Below, in pieces: positions 24,201-33,739 of a stretch of DNA of 50,000 nt. Numbering within the stretch: the first letter of the stretch is position 1; the number at the start of each line of letters is the position of its first letter. The stretch comes from Nemertoderma westbladi (Eukaryota > Xenacoelomorpha > Nemertodermatida > Nemertodermatidae). The notes beneath the pieces are model-generated. The model searched no databases and was not told the DNA's origin. It saw only the letters and a program-made list of their open reading frames with translations. A program made the translations under genes and the position numbers. The stretch is taken from contig JAUCBJ010005046.1 of the NCBI GenBank assembly GCA_032718475.1, forward strand, positions 1-50,000, read 5' to 3'.

Positions 24201-27200
24201 GTAAGTTTGTTTATTAAGGAAGAACTTTAGTAAATAAACTGGTATGTTTGTTTATTAAGGAAGAACTTTAGTAAATAAACTGGTAAGTATGTTTATAAAG
24301 GGAGAACTTTAGTAAATAAACTGGTAAGTTTGTTTATAAAGGAAGAACTTTAGTAAATAAACTGGTAAGTTTGTTTATAAAGGAAGAACTTTAGTAAATA
24401 AACTGGTAAGTTTGTTTATAAAGGAAGAACTTTAGTAAATAAACTGGTAAGTTTGTTTATAAACGAAGAACTTTAGTAAATAAACTGGAAGTTTGTTTAT
24501 AAAGGAAGAACTTTAGTAAATAAACTGGTAAGTATGTTTATAAAGGGAGAACTTTAGTAAATAAACTGGTAAGTTTGTTTATAAAGGAAGAACTTTAGTA
24601 AATAAACTGGTAAGTTTGTTTATAAAGGAAGAACTTTAGTAAATAAACTGGTAAGTATGTTTATAAAGGGAGAACTTTAGTAAATAAACTGGTAAGTTTG
24701 TTTATAAAGGAAGAACTTTAGTAAATAAACTGGTAAGTTTGTTTATAAAGGAATAACTTTAGTAAATAAACTGGTAAGTTTGTTTATAAAGGGAGAACTT
24801 TAGTAAATAAACTGGTAAGTTTGTTTATAAAGGAAGAACTTTAGTAAATAAACTGGTAAGTTTGTTTATAAAGGAAGAACTTTAGTAAATAAACTGGTAA
24901 GTTTGTTTATAAACGAAGAACTTTAGTAAATAAACTGGAAGTTTGTTTATAAAGGAAGAACTTTAGTAAATAAACTGGTAAGTATGTTTATAAAGGGAGA
25001 ACTTTAGTAAATAAACTGGTAAGTTTGTTTATAAAGGAAGAACTTTAGTAAATAAACTGGTAAGTTTGTTTATTAAAGGAAGAACTTTAGTAAATAAACT
25101 GGTAAGTATGTTTATAAAGGGAGAACTTTAGAAAATAAACTGGTAAGTATGTTTATAAAGGGAGAACTTTAGTAAATAAACTGGTAAGTATGTTTATAAA
25201 GGAAGAACTTTAGTAAATAAACTGGTAAGTTTGTTTATTAAAGGAAGAACTTTAGTAAATAAACTGGTAAGTTTGTTTATAAAGGAAGAACTTTAGAAAA
25301 TAAACTGGTAAGTTTGTTTATAAAGGAAGAACTTTAGAAAATAAACTGGTAAGTTTGTTTATAAAGGAAGAACTTTAGAAAATAAACTGGTAAGTTTGTT
25401 TATAAAGGAAGAACTTTAGAAAATAAACTGGTAAGTTTGTTTATAAAGGAAGAACTTTAGAAAATAAACTGGTAAGTTTGTTTATAAAGGAAGAACTTTA
25501 GAAAATAAACTGGTAAGTTTGTTTATAAAGGAAGAACTTTAGAAAATAAACTGGTAAGTTTGTTTATAAAGGAAGAACTTTAGAAAATAAACTGGTAAGT
25601 TTGTTTATAAAGGAAGAACTTTAGAAAATAAACTGGTAAGTTTGTTTATAAAGGAAGAACTTTAGAAAATAAACTGGTAAGTTTGTTTATAAAGGAAGAA
25701 CTTTAGAAAATAAACTGGTAAGTTTGTTTATAAAGGAAGAACTTTAGAAAATAAACTGGTAAGTTTGTTTATAAAGGAAGAACTTTAGAAAATAAACTGG
25801 TAAGTATGTTTATAAAGGGAGAACTTTAGTAAATAAACTGGTAAGTTTGTTTATAAAGGAAGAAATTTAGTAAATAAACTGGTAAGTTTGTTTATTAAAG
25901 GAAGAACTTTAGTAAATAAACTGGTAAGTATGTTTATAAAGGGAGAACTTTAGAAAATAAACTGGTAAGTATGTTTATAAAGGGAGAACTTTAGTAAATA
26001 AACTGGTAAGTATGTTTATAAAGGAAGAACTTTAGTAAATAAACTGGTAAGTTTGTTTATTAAGGAATAACTTTAGTAAATAAACTGGTAAGTTTGTTTA
26101 TTAAGGAAGAACTTTAGTAAATAAACTGGTAAGTTTGTTTATTAAGGAAGAACTTTAGTAAATAAACTGGTAAGTATGTTTATAAAGGGAGAACTTTAGT
26201 AAATAAACTGGTAAGTTTGTTTATAAAGGAAGAACTTTAGAAAATAAACTGGTAAGTTTGTTTATTAAAGGAAGAACTTTAGTAAATAAACTGGTAAGTT
26301 TGTTTATAAAGGAAGAACTTTAGTAAATAAACTGGTAAGTTTGTTTATAAAGAAATAACTTTAGTAAATAAACTGGTAAGTTTGTTTGTAAAGGAAGAAC
26401 TTTAGTAAATAAACTGGTAAGTTTGTTTATAAAGGAAGAACTTTAGTAAATAAACTGGTAAGTTTGTTTATAAAGGAAGAACTTTAGTAAATAAACTGGA
26501 AGTTTGTTTATAAAGGAAGAACTTTAGTAAATAAACTGGTAGGTTTGTTTATAAAGAAATAACTTTAGTAAATAAACTGGTAAGTTTGTATATAAAGGAA
26601 TATCTTTAGTAATAAACTGGTAAGTATGTTTATAAAGGGAGAACTTTAGTAAATAAACTGGTAAGTTTGTTTATAAAGGAAGAACTTTAGTAAATAAACT
26701 GGTAAGTTTGTTTATTAAGGAAGAACTTTAGTAAATAAACTGGTATGTTTGTTTATTAAGGAAGAACTTTAGTAAATAAACTGGTAAGTATGTTTATAAA
26801 GGGAGAACTTTAGTAAATAAACTGGTAAGTTTGTTTATAAAGGAAGAACTTTAGTAAATAAACTGGTAAGTTTGTTTATAAAGGAAGAACTTTAGTAAAT
26901 AAACTGGTAAGTTTGTTTATAAAGGAAGAACTTTAGTAAATAAACTGGTAAGTTTGTTTATAAACGAAGAACTTTAGTAAATAAACTGGAAGTTTGTTTA
27001 TAAAGGAAGAACTTTAGTAAATAAACTGGTAAGTATGTTTATAAAGGGAGAACTTTAGTAAATAAACTGGTAAGTTTGTTTATAAAGGAAGAACTTTAGT
27101 AAATAAACTGGTAAGTTTGTTTATAAAGGAAGAACTTTAGTAAATAAACTGGTAAGTATGTTTATAAAGGGAGAACTTTAGTAAATAAACTGGTAAGTTT

Positions 27201-30200
27201 GTTTATAAAGGAAGAACTTTAGTAAATAAACTGGTAAGTTTGTTTATAAAGGAATAACTTTAGTAAATAAACTGGTAAGTTTGTTTATAAAGGGAGAACT
27301 TTAGTAAATAAACTGGTAAGTTTGTTTATAAAGGAAGAACTTTAGTAAATAAACTGGTAAGTTTGTTTATAAAGGAAGAACTTTAGTAAATAAACTGGTA
27401 AGTTTGTTTATAAACGAAGAACTTTAGTAAATAAACTGGAAGTTTGTTTATAAAGGAAGAACTTTAGTAAATAAACTGGTAAGTATGTTTATAAAGGGAG
27501 AACTTTAGTAAATAAACTGGTAAGTTTGTTTATAAAGGAAGAACTTTAGTAAATAAACTGGTAAGTTTGTTTATTAAAGGAAGAACTTTAGTAAATAAAC
27601 TGGTAAGTATGTTTATAAAGGGAGAACTTTAGAAAATAAACTGGTAAGTATGTTTATAAAGGGAGAACTTTAGTAAATAAACTGGTAAGTATGTTTATAA
27701 AGGAAGAACTTTAGTAAATAAACTGGTAAGTTTGTTTATTAAAGGAAGAACTTTAGTAAATAAACTGGTAAGTATGTTTATAAAGGGAGAACTTTAGAAA
27801 ATAAACTGGTAAGTATGTTTATAAAGGGAGAACTTTAGTAAATAAACTGGTAAGTATGTTTATAAAGGAAGAACTTTAGTAAATAAACTGGTAAGTTTGT
27901 TTATAAAGGAAGAACTTTAGTAAATAAACTGGTAAGTTTGTTTATTAAAGGAAGAACTTTAGTAAATAAACTGGTAAGTATGTTTATAAAGGGAGAACTT
28001 TAGAAAATAAACTGGTAAGTATGTTTATAAAGGGAGAACTTTAGTAAATAAACTGGTAAGTATGTTTATAAAGGAAGAACTTTAGTAAATAAACTGGTAA
28101 GTTTGTTTATTAAGGAATAACTTTAGTAAATAAACTGGTAAGTTTGTTTATTAAGGAAGAACTTTAGTAAATAAACTGGTAAGTTTGTTTATTAAGGAAG
28201 AACTTTAGTAAATAAACTGGTAAGTATGTTTATAAAGGGAGAACTTTAGTAAATAAACTGGTAAGTTTGTTTATAAAGGAAGAACTTTAGAAAATAAACT
28301 GGTAAGTTTGTTTATTAAAGGAAGAACTTTAGTAAATAAACTGGTAAGTTTGTTTATAAAGGAAGAACTTTAGTAAATAAACTGGTAAGTTTGTTTATAA
28401 AGAAATAACTTTAGTAAATAAACTGGTAAGTTTGTTTGTAAAGGAAGAACTTTAGTAAATAAACTGGTAAGTTTGTTTATAAAGGAAGAACTTTAGTAAA
28501 TAAACTGGTAAGTTTGTTTATAAAGGAAGAACTTTAGTAAATAAACTGGAAGTTTGTTTATAAAGGAAGAACTTTAGTAAATAAACTGGTAGGTTTGTTT
28601 ATAAAGAAATAACTTTAGTAAATAAACTGGTAAGTTTGTATATAAAGGAATATCTTTAGTAATAAACTGGTAAGTATGTTTATAAAGGGAGAACTTTAGT
28701 AAATAAACTGGTAAGTTTGTTTATAAAGGAAGAACTTTAGTAAATAAACTGGTAAGTTTGTTTATTAAGGAAGAACTTTAGTAAATAAACTGGTATGTTT
28801 GTTTATTAAGGAAGAACTTTAGTAAATAAACTGGTAAGTATGTTTATAAAGGGAGAACTTTAGTAAATAAACTGGTAAGTTTGTTTATAAAGGAAGAACT
28901 TTAGTAAATAAACTGGTAAGTTTGTTTATAAAGGAAGAACTTTAGTAAATAAACTGGTAAGTTTGTTTATAAAGGAAGAACTTTAGTAAATAAACTGGTA
29001 AGTTTGTTTATAAACGAAGAACTTTAGTAAATAAACTGGAAGTTTGTTTATAAAGGAAGAACTTTAGTAAATAAACTGGTAAGTATGTTTATAAAGGGAG
29101 AACTTTAGTAAATAAACTGGTAAGTTTGTTTATAAAGGAAGAACTTTAGTAAATAAACTGGTAAGTTTGTTTATAAAGGAAGAACTTTAGTAAATAAACT
29201 GGTAAGTATGTTTATAAAGGGAGAACTTTAGTAAATAAACTGGTAAGTTTGTTTATAAAGGAAGAACTTTAGTAAATAAACTGGTAAGTTTGTTTATAAA
29301 GGAATAACTTTAGTAAATAAACTGGTAAGTTTGTTTATAAAGGGAGAACTTTAGTAAATAAACTGGTACGTTTGTTTATAAAGGAAGAACTTTAGTAAAT
29401 AAACTGGTAAGTTTGTTTATAAAGGAAGAACTTTAGTAAATAAACTGGTAAGTTTGTTTATAAACGAAGAACTTTAGTAAATAAACTGGAAGTTTGTTTA
29501 TAAAGGAAGAACTTTAGTAAATAAACTGGTAAGTATGTTTATAAAGGGAGAACTTTAGTAAATAAACTGGTAAGTTTGTTTATAAAGGAAGAACTTTAGT
29601 AAATAAACTGGTAAGTTTGTTTATAAAGGAAGAACTTTAGTAAATAAACTGGTAAGTATGTTTATAAAGGGAGAACTTTAGTAAATAAACTGGTAAGTTT
29701 GTTTATAAAGGAAGAACTTTAGTAAATAAACTGGTAAGTTTGTTTATAAAGGAAGAACTTTAGTAAATAAACTGGTAAGTTTGTTTATAAAGGAAGAACT
29801 TTAGTAAATAAACTGGAAGTTTGTTTATAAAGGAAGAATTTTAGTAAATAAACTGGTAAGTTTGTTTATAAAGAAAGAAGAACTACATGAACTTAAGTAA
29901 TTATACTATTTATTCTACATCGAACAGAAGTGTTTATACCTGTTTCCTTCCCAGGAACGCCAATCATGTGGTTCTGCTAGTGCTCCGTTTTCGACTCACA
30001 CATTCAGAGTCTACATACGATTATTATTGAGTGAAGCTTCTGCGGAATTGTCTAAAATCGTGTTCTTATATATAACCCATACAGATGAACCGTGTGACAA
30101 CCACAGTATAAGTTGCAGCACTGCAGGTTAGTGTTAAAAGTAAAGCAAAAGTAGCTTAGGAAAGGAGGTTTTTCTTACACCAAAACCATCTCAAACTATA

Positions 30201-32807
30201 AATGAATTAACTTGTTATCTTCAAGTTAATATTTTTAATTATTGATCCTTGGTAATGATAATATGCTTATCAGTATTTGCGAAGTTAAATTTTATCATCT
30301 ATTTAAACTCTATATTTAATTCTATTTATTGTATATTTCGAAACTTTTAATTTTTGGCTAGTTTTCAGGGCCTCAGGCTACATGAGTGGCCCAATTTCTA
30401 ACCTTCTGAATTTTTTAGATTATTAATTAGGGATAGGGTTTTTTTAAACAAACTTACAACTCCAAACCAGAACGCACAAATTTTCACTGACAAATTCTCA
30501 CGATATGCTTTCTGTTTTTTCAGGAGTTTGTATACGCAACTCCAAGATGTGCACCCCCGATCAGCCCCACTGCATTGAGCCATTTGATTATTTAATGTGC
30601 GAACCTAAGGAAGTATCTGATTCGTATCTGGATTCCACTTCGCTTATATTCGGTGGGTTTTCAATAAACAGATAAATACAGAGGAAAATATTATTACTTT
30701 ATGTGTAATTATGAATTATTATTATTACATGTATTAGGGATAGTGCCCTACGGGAATCTGGACTGAACTGATCTGGCTTAATCCGGCTTAATAGTACAGC
30801 CAATCATAAGTACCTGCAAACCGTATAATAATGTTAACAAGTCTGTACGTTCTGATGAGTAGACTATCCTGTAGGTATATTGCAGTATTGTCTTCCTGTT
30901 ATTGAACACAACTACAGTACTGAACTACGAGCACACAACATACTGCTGAAATCCATACACATGCAGACTTGGGACTGGTAAAAGCAGTGCAGCACCACTT
31001 TTATATTGGAAGAAAGTAATCTTAATTAAATTTAGCGATGTTTTAAACGCAACTAAATTTACAATGTATAAAATGGCCATATTAACTTAAATATTAATTT
31101 TCACCTGTCTCCATGGATAGTTGTTTTTAGGTTCTCTTTCATTTGGCGTCCAGTTCGCCACAGTTTCGACCCAGTTCGTGTTAGAGTACTATCCATGTAT
31201 TAGAGACTTTTTGAAATATTACTGGAAATACTGTAGGATAATACCCTATACGAATCTGGTTCAAACTGGTCCGCAAATAGAAGTGAATTAAATAGCCTTC
31301 ATCCATGCACCCAGGTGAAAATAAATATTGAATTAATTTCGGTATTTTTATTAATTTCAAATTGAATTGCATTTAATATGTCGCAAAATTAAGATTCTTT
31401 CCAATAACATTACACTGCTTATACCACCCATAACAGTCTACCAGAAGGTTTAGCAGGTTTAAGGATTGCATTGTTTCTCTATAGAACTACCGTCATTGTA
31501 CACAACTACTGTACACAACTACTGTACACAAAATACTGTCATCTTTACTTCTAGCAAATAAGCAATGCCGGCTGCAGTGTTATACAGTATGGGATTAGTA
31601 ATCTTAATTTAGCGACATATTAAACGCAACTAAATTTAAAATGTAGAAAAAGACCACATTAATTCAATATTTATTTTCACCTGTCTGCATGGATGGATGT
31701 TTTTATTTCTCGCTTGGCGTTCAACCCGGTCAACATTAGCGTGCAGGAACAGCCTTGAAGTACTCATTTTTTTAATTGAGTTGTTTAATTTCATATAATT
31801 TTAATATTTATATATTTTTCTGCAACATCTGCAGCAAGGTTCTGTTTAAAGAAATTGAAATCGAATAAGTTATTAAACATATAGTAGTAGGCCTATACTT
31901 TGTAATGAAATTAATAATATTGTGGTAATTGCGTTTGAAGGTTTGGGTATCACCATTGTTATATTAATAACCGGAGTAATTCTGGCTTGTAAGTGGAAAC
32001 TGGACCGGAGGAAGTCTGAGAATCAGCTGATGATGAAGAGACTCGCTATGGTTACTAGAATGCCGTCGGAGGTACCGGTCTATATGTTACTTGTTATAAA
32101 CTATTATTATATATCAATTGTTTTCGTTCGCTCCGAGCATTTCTTAAATGCTTTAAAGTAACTTAGGATTAAAATATTGGGGGGGGGGGGGGGGGGGGGG
32201 GGCAAAATCTATCCCTCTCCAGGGGAAAAATGACACGAATCATTACCCCTAAAATAAGAAATGCAACATGTTCTATTGACTTCAGTTTATTGTTTTGGTT
32301 CGAATAACGTTCCACTGTAACCTGCTCCATTCATGAGACAAGATATTAATTCGCCGAGATTTGATGTGCGTAATAAACCCCCATGTCTCAAATATATAGC
32401 CAATAATCATATCTACCTTCGATCTTTGAATGGTATAAGTAAATAAATACCAGAGTCATCTGGGGATTTTAGTTTCTTTGGGGGGCAGCACTGGTCAATT
32501 TTGGGCGATGAAAAGTTAACCTTCCCTGTTATACGATTATTTTTAGGATACAAAAAGGTTCGATCACCCGGACGATGTAGAGGGAATTACATCAATCATC
32601 CCGAACTTTAAAGCTGAACTATCGAAATCCCCATCGGCGCTGGAGATTTCTTCGGGGTTACATCACCCCTACCAAGAAGACGTGACCCAGACTCCTCCAC
32701 CCATAATACGTAGACAGAGCAGTATCCATGGTTATGTAAACCCCGGGAAACGCTTGGCCCTGGCCCAACCGGCCCATGTATTGCGGAGAAAGAGTAATGT
32801 TAATTAG
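11898..32807 (+). CDS. neto: NETO-like transmembrane protein (CUB-CUB-LDLa-TM), seven coding exons
   Basis: Joining 11898-12256, 14435-14584, 22376-22640, 29955-30126, 30524-30652, 31941-32071 and 32547-32807 gives an uninterrupted 488-codon frame with matching phases at all six GT-AG introns. Residues: hydrophobic signal ~17-40; CUB1 ~56-170 (Cys 56, 84, 112, 134); CUB2 ~185-303 (Cys 185 and 263 plus two internal); LDL-receptor class A module 305-341 with six Cys; transmembrane helix ~353-375; tail ~110 residues ending RRKSNVN. Two CUBs, one LDLa and one TM is the architecture of NETO proteins, known as auxiliary subunits of kainate-type glutamate receptors. The LDLa lacks the usual acidic DxSDE calcium motif. 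No vertebrate-style receptor assay can be inferred from sequence. The exon 6 acceptor is weak. Confidence 0.82.
12445..12512 (+). repeat. tRNA-related SINE head
   Basis: A-box TAGCTGAATGGTTAGAGCG, a Gly-like anticodon loop context (ACTTCCAACC), and B-box CAGTTCGATCCC occur at tRNA spacing. T-stem and acceptor pairing are poor, so it is not a functional tRNA. The SINE body, if any, continues downstream toward 12620. Confidence 0.65.
12570..12615 (+). repeat. Fragment of the 36.3-kb foldback terminal repeat
   Basis: GCATTGCACCCTATAGGACG then GTAACGCTGCAAAGTAATCA matches the outer end of the inverted repeats at 36318-36436 and 37514-37630. It shows that the sequence is dispersed. Confidence 0.6.
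13655..13862 (+). mobile_element. Short TIR element copy B (no poly-G left)
   Basis: Same orientation as copy A. Shared blocks are CTTGGCAAATTAATATACCG, CTCAATGTTAAAATCTCAAT, AGCAGTTTACAGTGGCACGT, AACCAAAACAATAAGCTAAG and TTTGAGAATAATCAGCTG, ending in TATTGCGTCGAAAG. The outer G tract and the first TIR bases are absent or decayed at the left end. It lies in intron 1. Confidence 0.75.
14435..14584 (+). CDS. neto: NETO-like exon 2: second half of CUB1
   Basis: Acceptor TTATTGCAG, donor GTAAGT. The exon completes the Arg of LEIRDG and encodes CUB1 to its end: RDGAFGYSPLVGKFC, then GLWLRFHSD and FQAVFK. Phase 2 at both ends (150 nt, symmetric). Confidence 0.9.
14705..18633 (+). repeat. 61-bp palindrome-rich minisatellite in intron 2 (~64 copies)
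   Basis: The unit runs TGYATGTACGTACATAGGTA, GAGACCTACTTGTGTACCCG, then KATGTATGTATGCCGACCTAC. It contains the perfect 12-bp palindrome ATGTACGTACAT and a small hairpin TAGGT-AGAG-ACCTA. Two sites vary between two states (TGTATG/TGCATG; CCCGGATG/CCCGTATG). A shortened unit of about 33 bp (GCATGTACCCGGATGTATGG) occurs near 15447, 16148 and 17828, with a similar one near 18532. Copies are otherwise nearly identical, implying recent expansion or homogenisation. The array starts about 120 bp after the exon 2 donor and contains no exon sequence. Confidence 0.97.
19381..19450 (-). mobile_element. Short TIR element, interior fragment (copy F)
   Basis: TTATTGTTTTGGTTAGAAAA followed by CACCGCCACTGCAACCTGCTC matches the interior of copy C. 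The ends are lost. Confidence 0.6.
19837..20080 (-). mobile_element. Short TIR element copy C, both termini present
   Basis: The best copy for defining the family. The left end is AGATA + G run + AAACTGGACGCAATCAA; the right end is TTTTGCGTCCAGT + 18 C + TGTCTCC. The termini are therefore inverted repeats consisting of GAGACA, a G tract and ACTGGACGCAA. Length is about 244 bp with no coding frame. It lies in intron 2, in the opposite orientation to copies A and B. Confidence 0.8.
20496..20580 (+). repeat. Three spaced TTATTGGGCAAGTGAC words
   Basis: TTATTGGGCAAGTGAC at 20498 and 20564, with TTATTGGGCAAATGAC at 20537. A fourth copy lacking the first bases is at 19513. Spacing is irregular (about 40 and 27 bp). 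Origin unknown. Confidence 0.8.
20731..20995 (+). repeat. Two diverged ~120-bp repeat units
   Basis: Both contain TCTGCCRCTARGGGGCGARTTG followed by ACAGARACGTAGAAGTAGCT (around 20803 and 20950). This kind of unit is typical of decayed dispersed repeats. No coding role. Confidence 0.6.
21481..21540 (+). repeat. tRNA-related SINE fragment
   Basis: A-box-like GCGTAGTAGTTACA and B-box GTGGGTTCGATCCGCAC. The T-arm nearly pairs (GTGGG/CGCAC) but the rest does not fold as a tRNA. Confidence 0.5.
22376..22640 (+). CDS. neto: NETO-like exon 3: first part of CUB2, seed of the intron-3 array
   Basis: Acceptor GATTTTTTAG, donor CTG|GTAAGT. Encodes KYEKDKSISDINPGECLEI through YDCTWIITP to EIYKGRTLENKL, the core strands of CUB2. 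The last 32 bases (22609-22640) are the exon-derived part of the repeat unit that fills the next intron. The TTA GAA codons here correspond to TTA GTA in most array copies. The frame stays open through the first array unit. Confidence 0.9.
22641..29885 (+). repeat. 41-bp exon-junction minisatellite filling intron 3 (~177 copies)
   Basis: Unit: GTAAGTTTG (the first 9 bases of the intron), then TTTATAAAGGAAGAACTTTA and GWAAATAAACTG (the last 32 bases of exon 3). Each copy thus recreates the exon 3 - intron 3 junction with a consensus donor. Lengths vary slightly: 42 bp where TTTATTAAAGG occurs, 40 bp where CTGGAAGTT replaces CTGGTAAGTT and destroys the donor. Every unit also carries AATAAA just before the donor and TATAAA inside. 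A rare variant (GTATATAAAGGAATATC) recurs at 24087, 26588 and 28638, 2,501 and 2,050 bp apart, marking block duplications of 61 and 50 units. About 25260-25800 is a run of nearly identical exon-like (TTAGAAAAT) units. Confidence 0.98.
29955..30126 (+). CDS. neto: NETO-like exon 4: end of CUB2 and start of LDLa
   Basis: Acceptor CCTTCCCAG, donor GTTAGT. Enters in phase 0 after Leu 258. Encodes ERQSCGSASAPF, the final CUB2 strands (KIVFLYITH), then CDNHSISCSTA of the LDLa module. It leaves one base of a Gly codon. Confidence 0.88.
30524..30652 (+). CDS. neto: NETO-like exon 5: LDLa module and juxtamembrane stalk
   Basis: Acceptor TGTTTTTTCAG, donor GTGGGT. Encodes VCIRNSKMCTPDQPHC and DYLMC, completing six cysteines with LDLa-like spacing, then a short stalk EPKEVSDSYLDSTSLIF. 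The acidic calcium ligands usual between Cys 5 and Cys 6 are only partly present. Confidence 0.8.
30653..31940 (+). other. Intron 5 of the NETO-like gene, with duplicated short elements
   Basis: Non-coding. 30940-31160 and 31490-31735 are diverged direct copies (shared AATCTTAAT, TTAAACGCAACTAAATTTA, ATTTTCACCTGTCT, CTTGGCGT). 31295-31345 contains an inverted copy of the CACCTG...CATGGATG block, so 31080-31345 could be a ~265-bp element with ~40-bp inverted ends. The GTACACAACTACT word is repeated near 31500. Confidence 0.55.
31941..32071 (+). CDS. neto: NETO-like exon 6: transmembrane helix
   Basis: Encodes GLGITIVILITGVILAC and then a basic stop-transfer region KWKLDRRKSENQ to MPSE. The acceptor TTTGAAG|GT at 31940 was chosen because it alone restores phase with exon 5; other AGs (31880s) lead to a stop. 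Its pyrimidine tract is poor, so an extra small exon or a different junction is possible. Donor GTACCG, phase 0. Confidence 0.72.
32179..32391 (-). mobile_element. Short TIR element copy D in intron 6
   Basis: 24-bp G run at 32179-32202, then ATCCCTCTCCAGGGG, AACATGTTCTATTGA, TTATTGTTTTGGTTCGAATA, ACTGTAACCTGCTCC and TATTAATTCGCCGAG, ending TGATGTGCG and CCCCCATGTCTCA. Same orientation as copy C. The right TIR is eroded. Confidence 0.78.
32547..32807 (+). CDS. neto: NETO-like exon 7: cytoplasmic tail and stop
   Basis: Acceptor ATTATTTTTAG, phase 0 entry, TAG at 32805. The tail is Pro/Ser-rich with basic patches (TPPPIIRRQSSIHG; RRKSNVN at the end) and no recognised domain. RRQSS and RRKS match basophilic kinase-type motifs. 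The length fits a compact NETO intracellular domain. Confidence 0.85.
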   Translation, partial: DTKRFDHPDDVEGITSIIPNFKAELSKSPSALEISSGLHHPYQEDVTQTPPPIIRRQSSIHGYVNPGKRLALAQPAHVLRRKSNVN

Positions 32808-33260
32808 GTTAAACAAAACCTTATTAAATTAACTTTTTGTTTAATTGTATAAATCTATTAATTAACAAGTAAATTATTTATTATGTAACTTAATATAATG
32901 ATTACTTTTAAATATATTTATTTTGAATAATATAATAAGGACGTAACTTAAAACAATTAATATGTACAACTTATCTTGGGATGTAATATTAAAAAACAAT
33001 GAAATAATAACTCCCTTAGATGACTTCATGATGATTATACTAAAATAACCGTTTTTAAACACCTAGTGAGTTGGAGCTTCTTTCATTTATTGACTAGATC
33101 TATGTATTATTTGTTATAAAAAAAACTATAATTTAAATAAAAACTAATATTCTATACTGGCTGTGATTAAAAATTGAATATTGGCTGCAAAAACGACTCT
33201 TTAATAGTTATGTGTAATAGTTATAAATTTAAAACGGCATCATGTCTTTACATATCTTAG

Positions 33261-33284
33261 CCCCCCCCCCCCCCCCCCCCCCCC
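33261..33284. repeat. Poly-C tract (24 C)
   Basis: Run of 24 C. Flanks do not clearly contain the short TIR element. Confidence 0.95.
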
Positions 33285-33724
33285 TAATTCGGCTAAAAAT
33301 CTTGATGAGATCGCATGAAATTTTTAAAAAGATAAAGTTTCACCTGTGATTGCATTATTTAGAAATGCTTCCGTCAGAACGCCTTGCAACGTCCATTAAA
33401 TCAATTTAATTCTCAACGAACATTATCACAACGCCACCTTATACAAAAAACACCCCGAAGAAACAATGAAAATCATAAAGAAATGGTAGAAGGAATTCGA
33501 CTAGTGCTATATACCTATGGGGTGGGGAGGGGACACCTTTTCATGGGCTTAAGAACGTAAGTTACATTGCTCTATCCAGCCAAATTGTTTCATAGATTCA
33601 ATTTTGGCATTGGCATTTAGTTAACATCGGAGTCGCACTTGATAAACCGCCGGTTTCTTGCCAACCTTCCAATTCTCTTGGCGCCCACATTGGCGCCACT
33701 TTGGATACTAATACTAAAAGGGAT

Positions 33725-33739
33725 GGGGGGGGGGGGGGG
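33725..33739. repeat. Poly-G tract (15 G)
   Basis: Run of 15 G, followed by TGGGGG. Confidence 0.95.
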
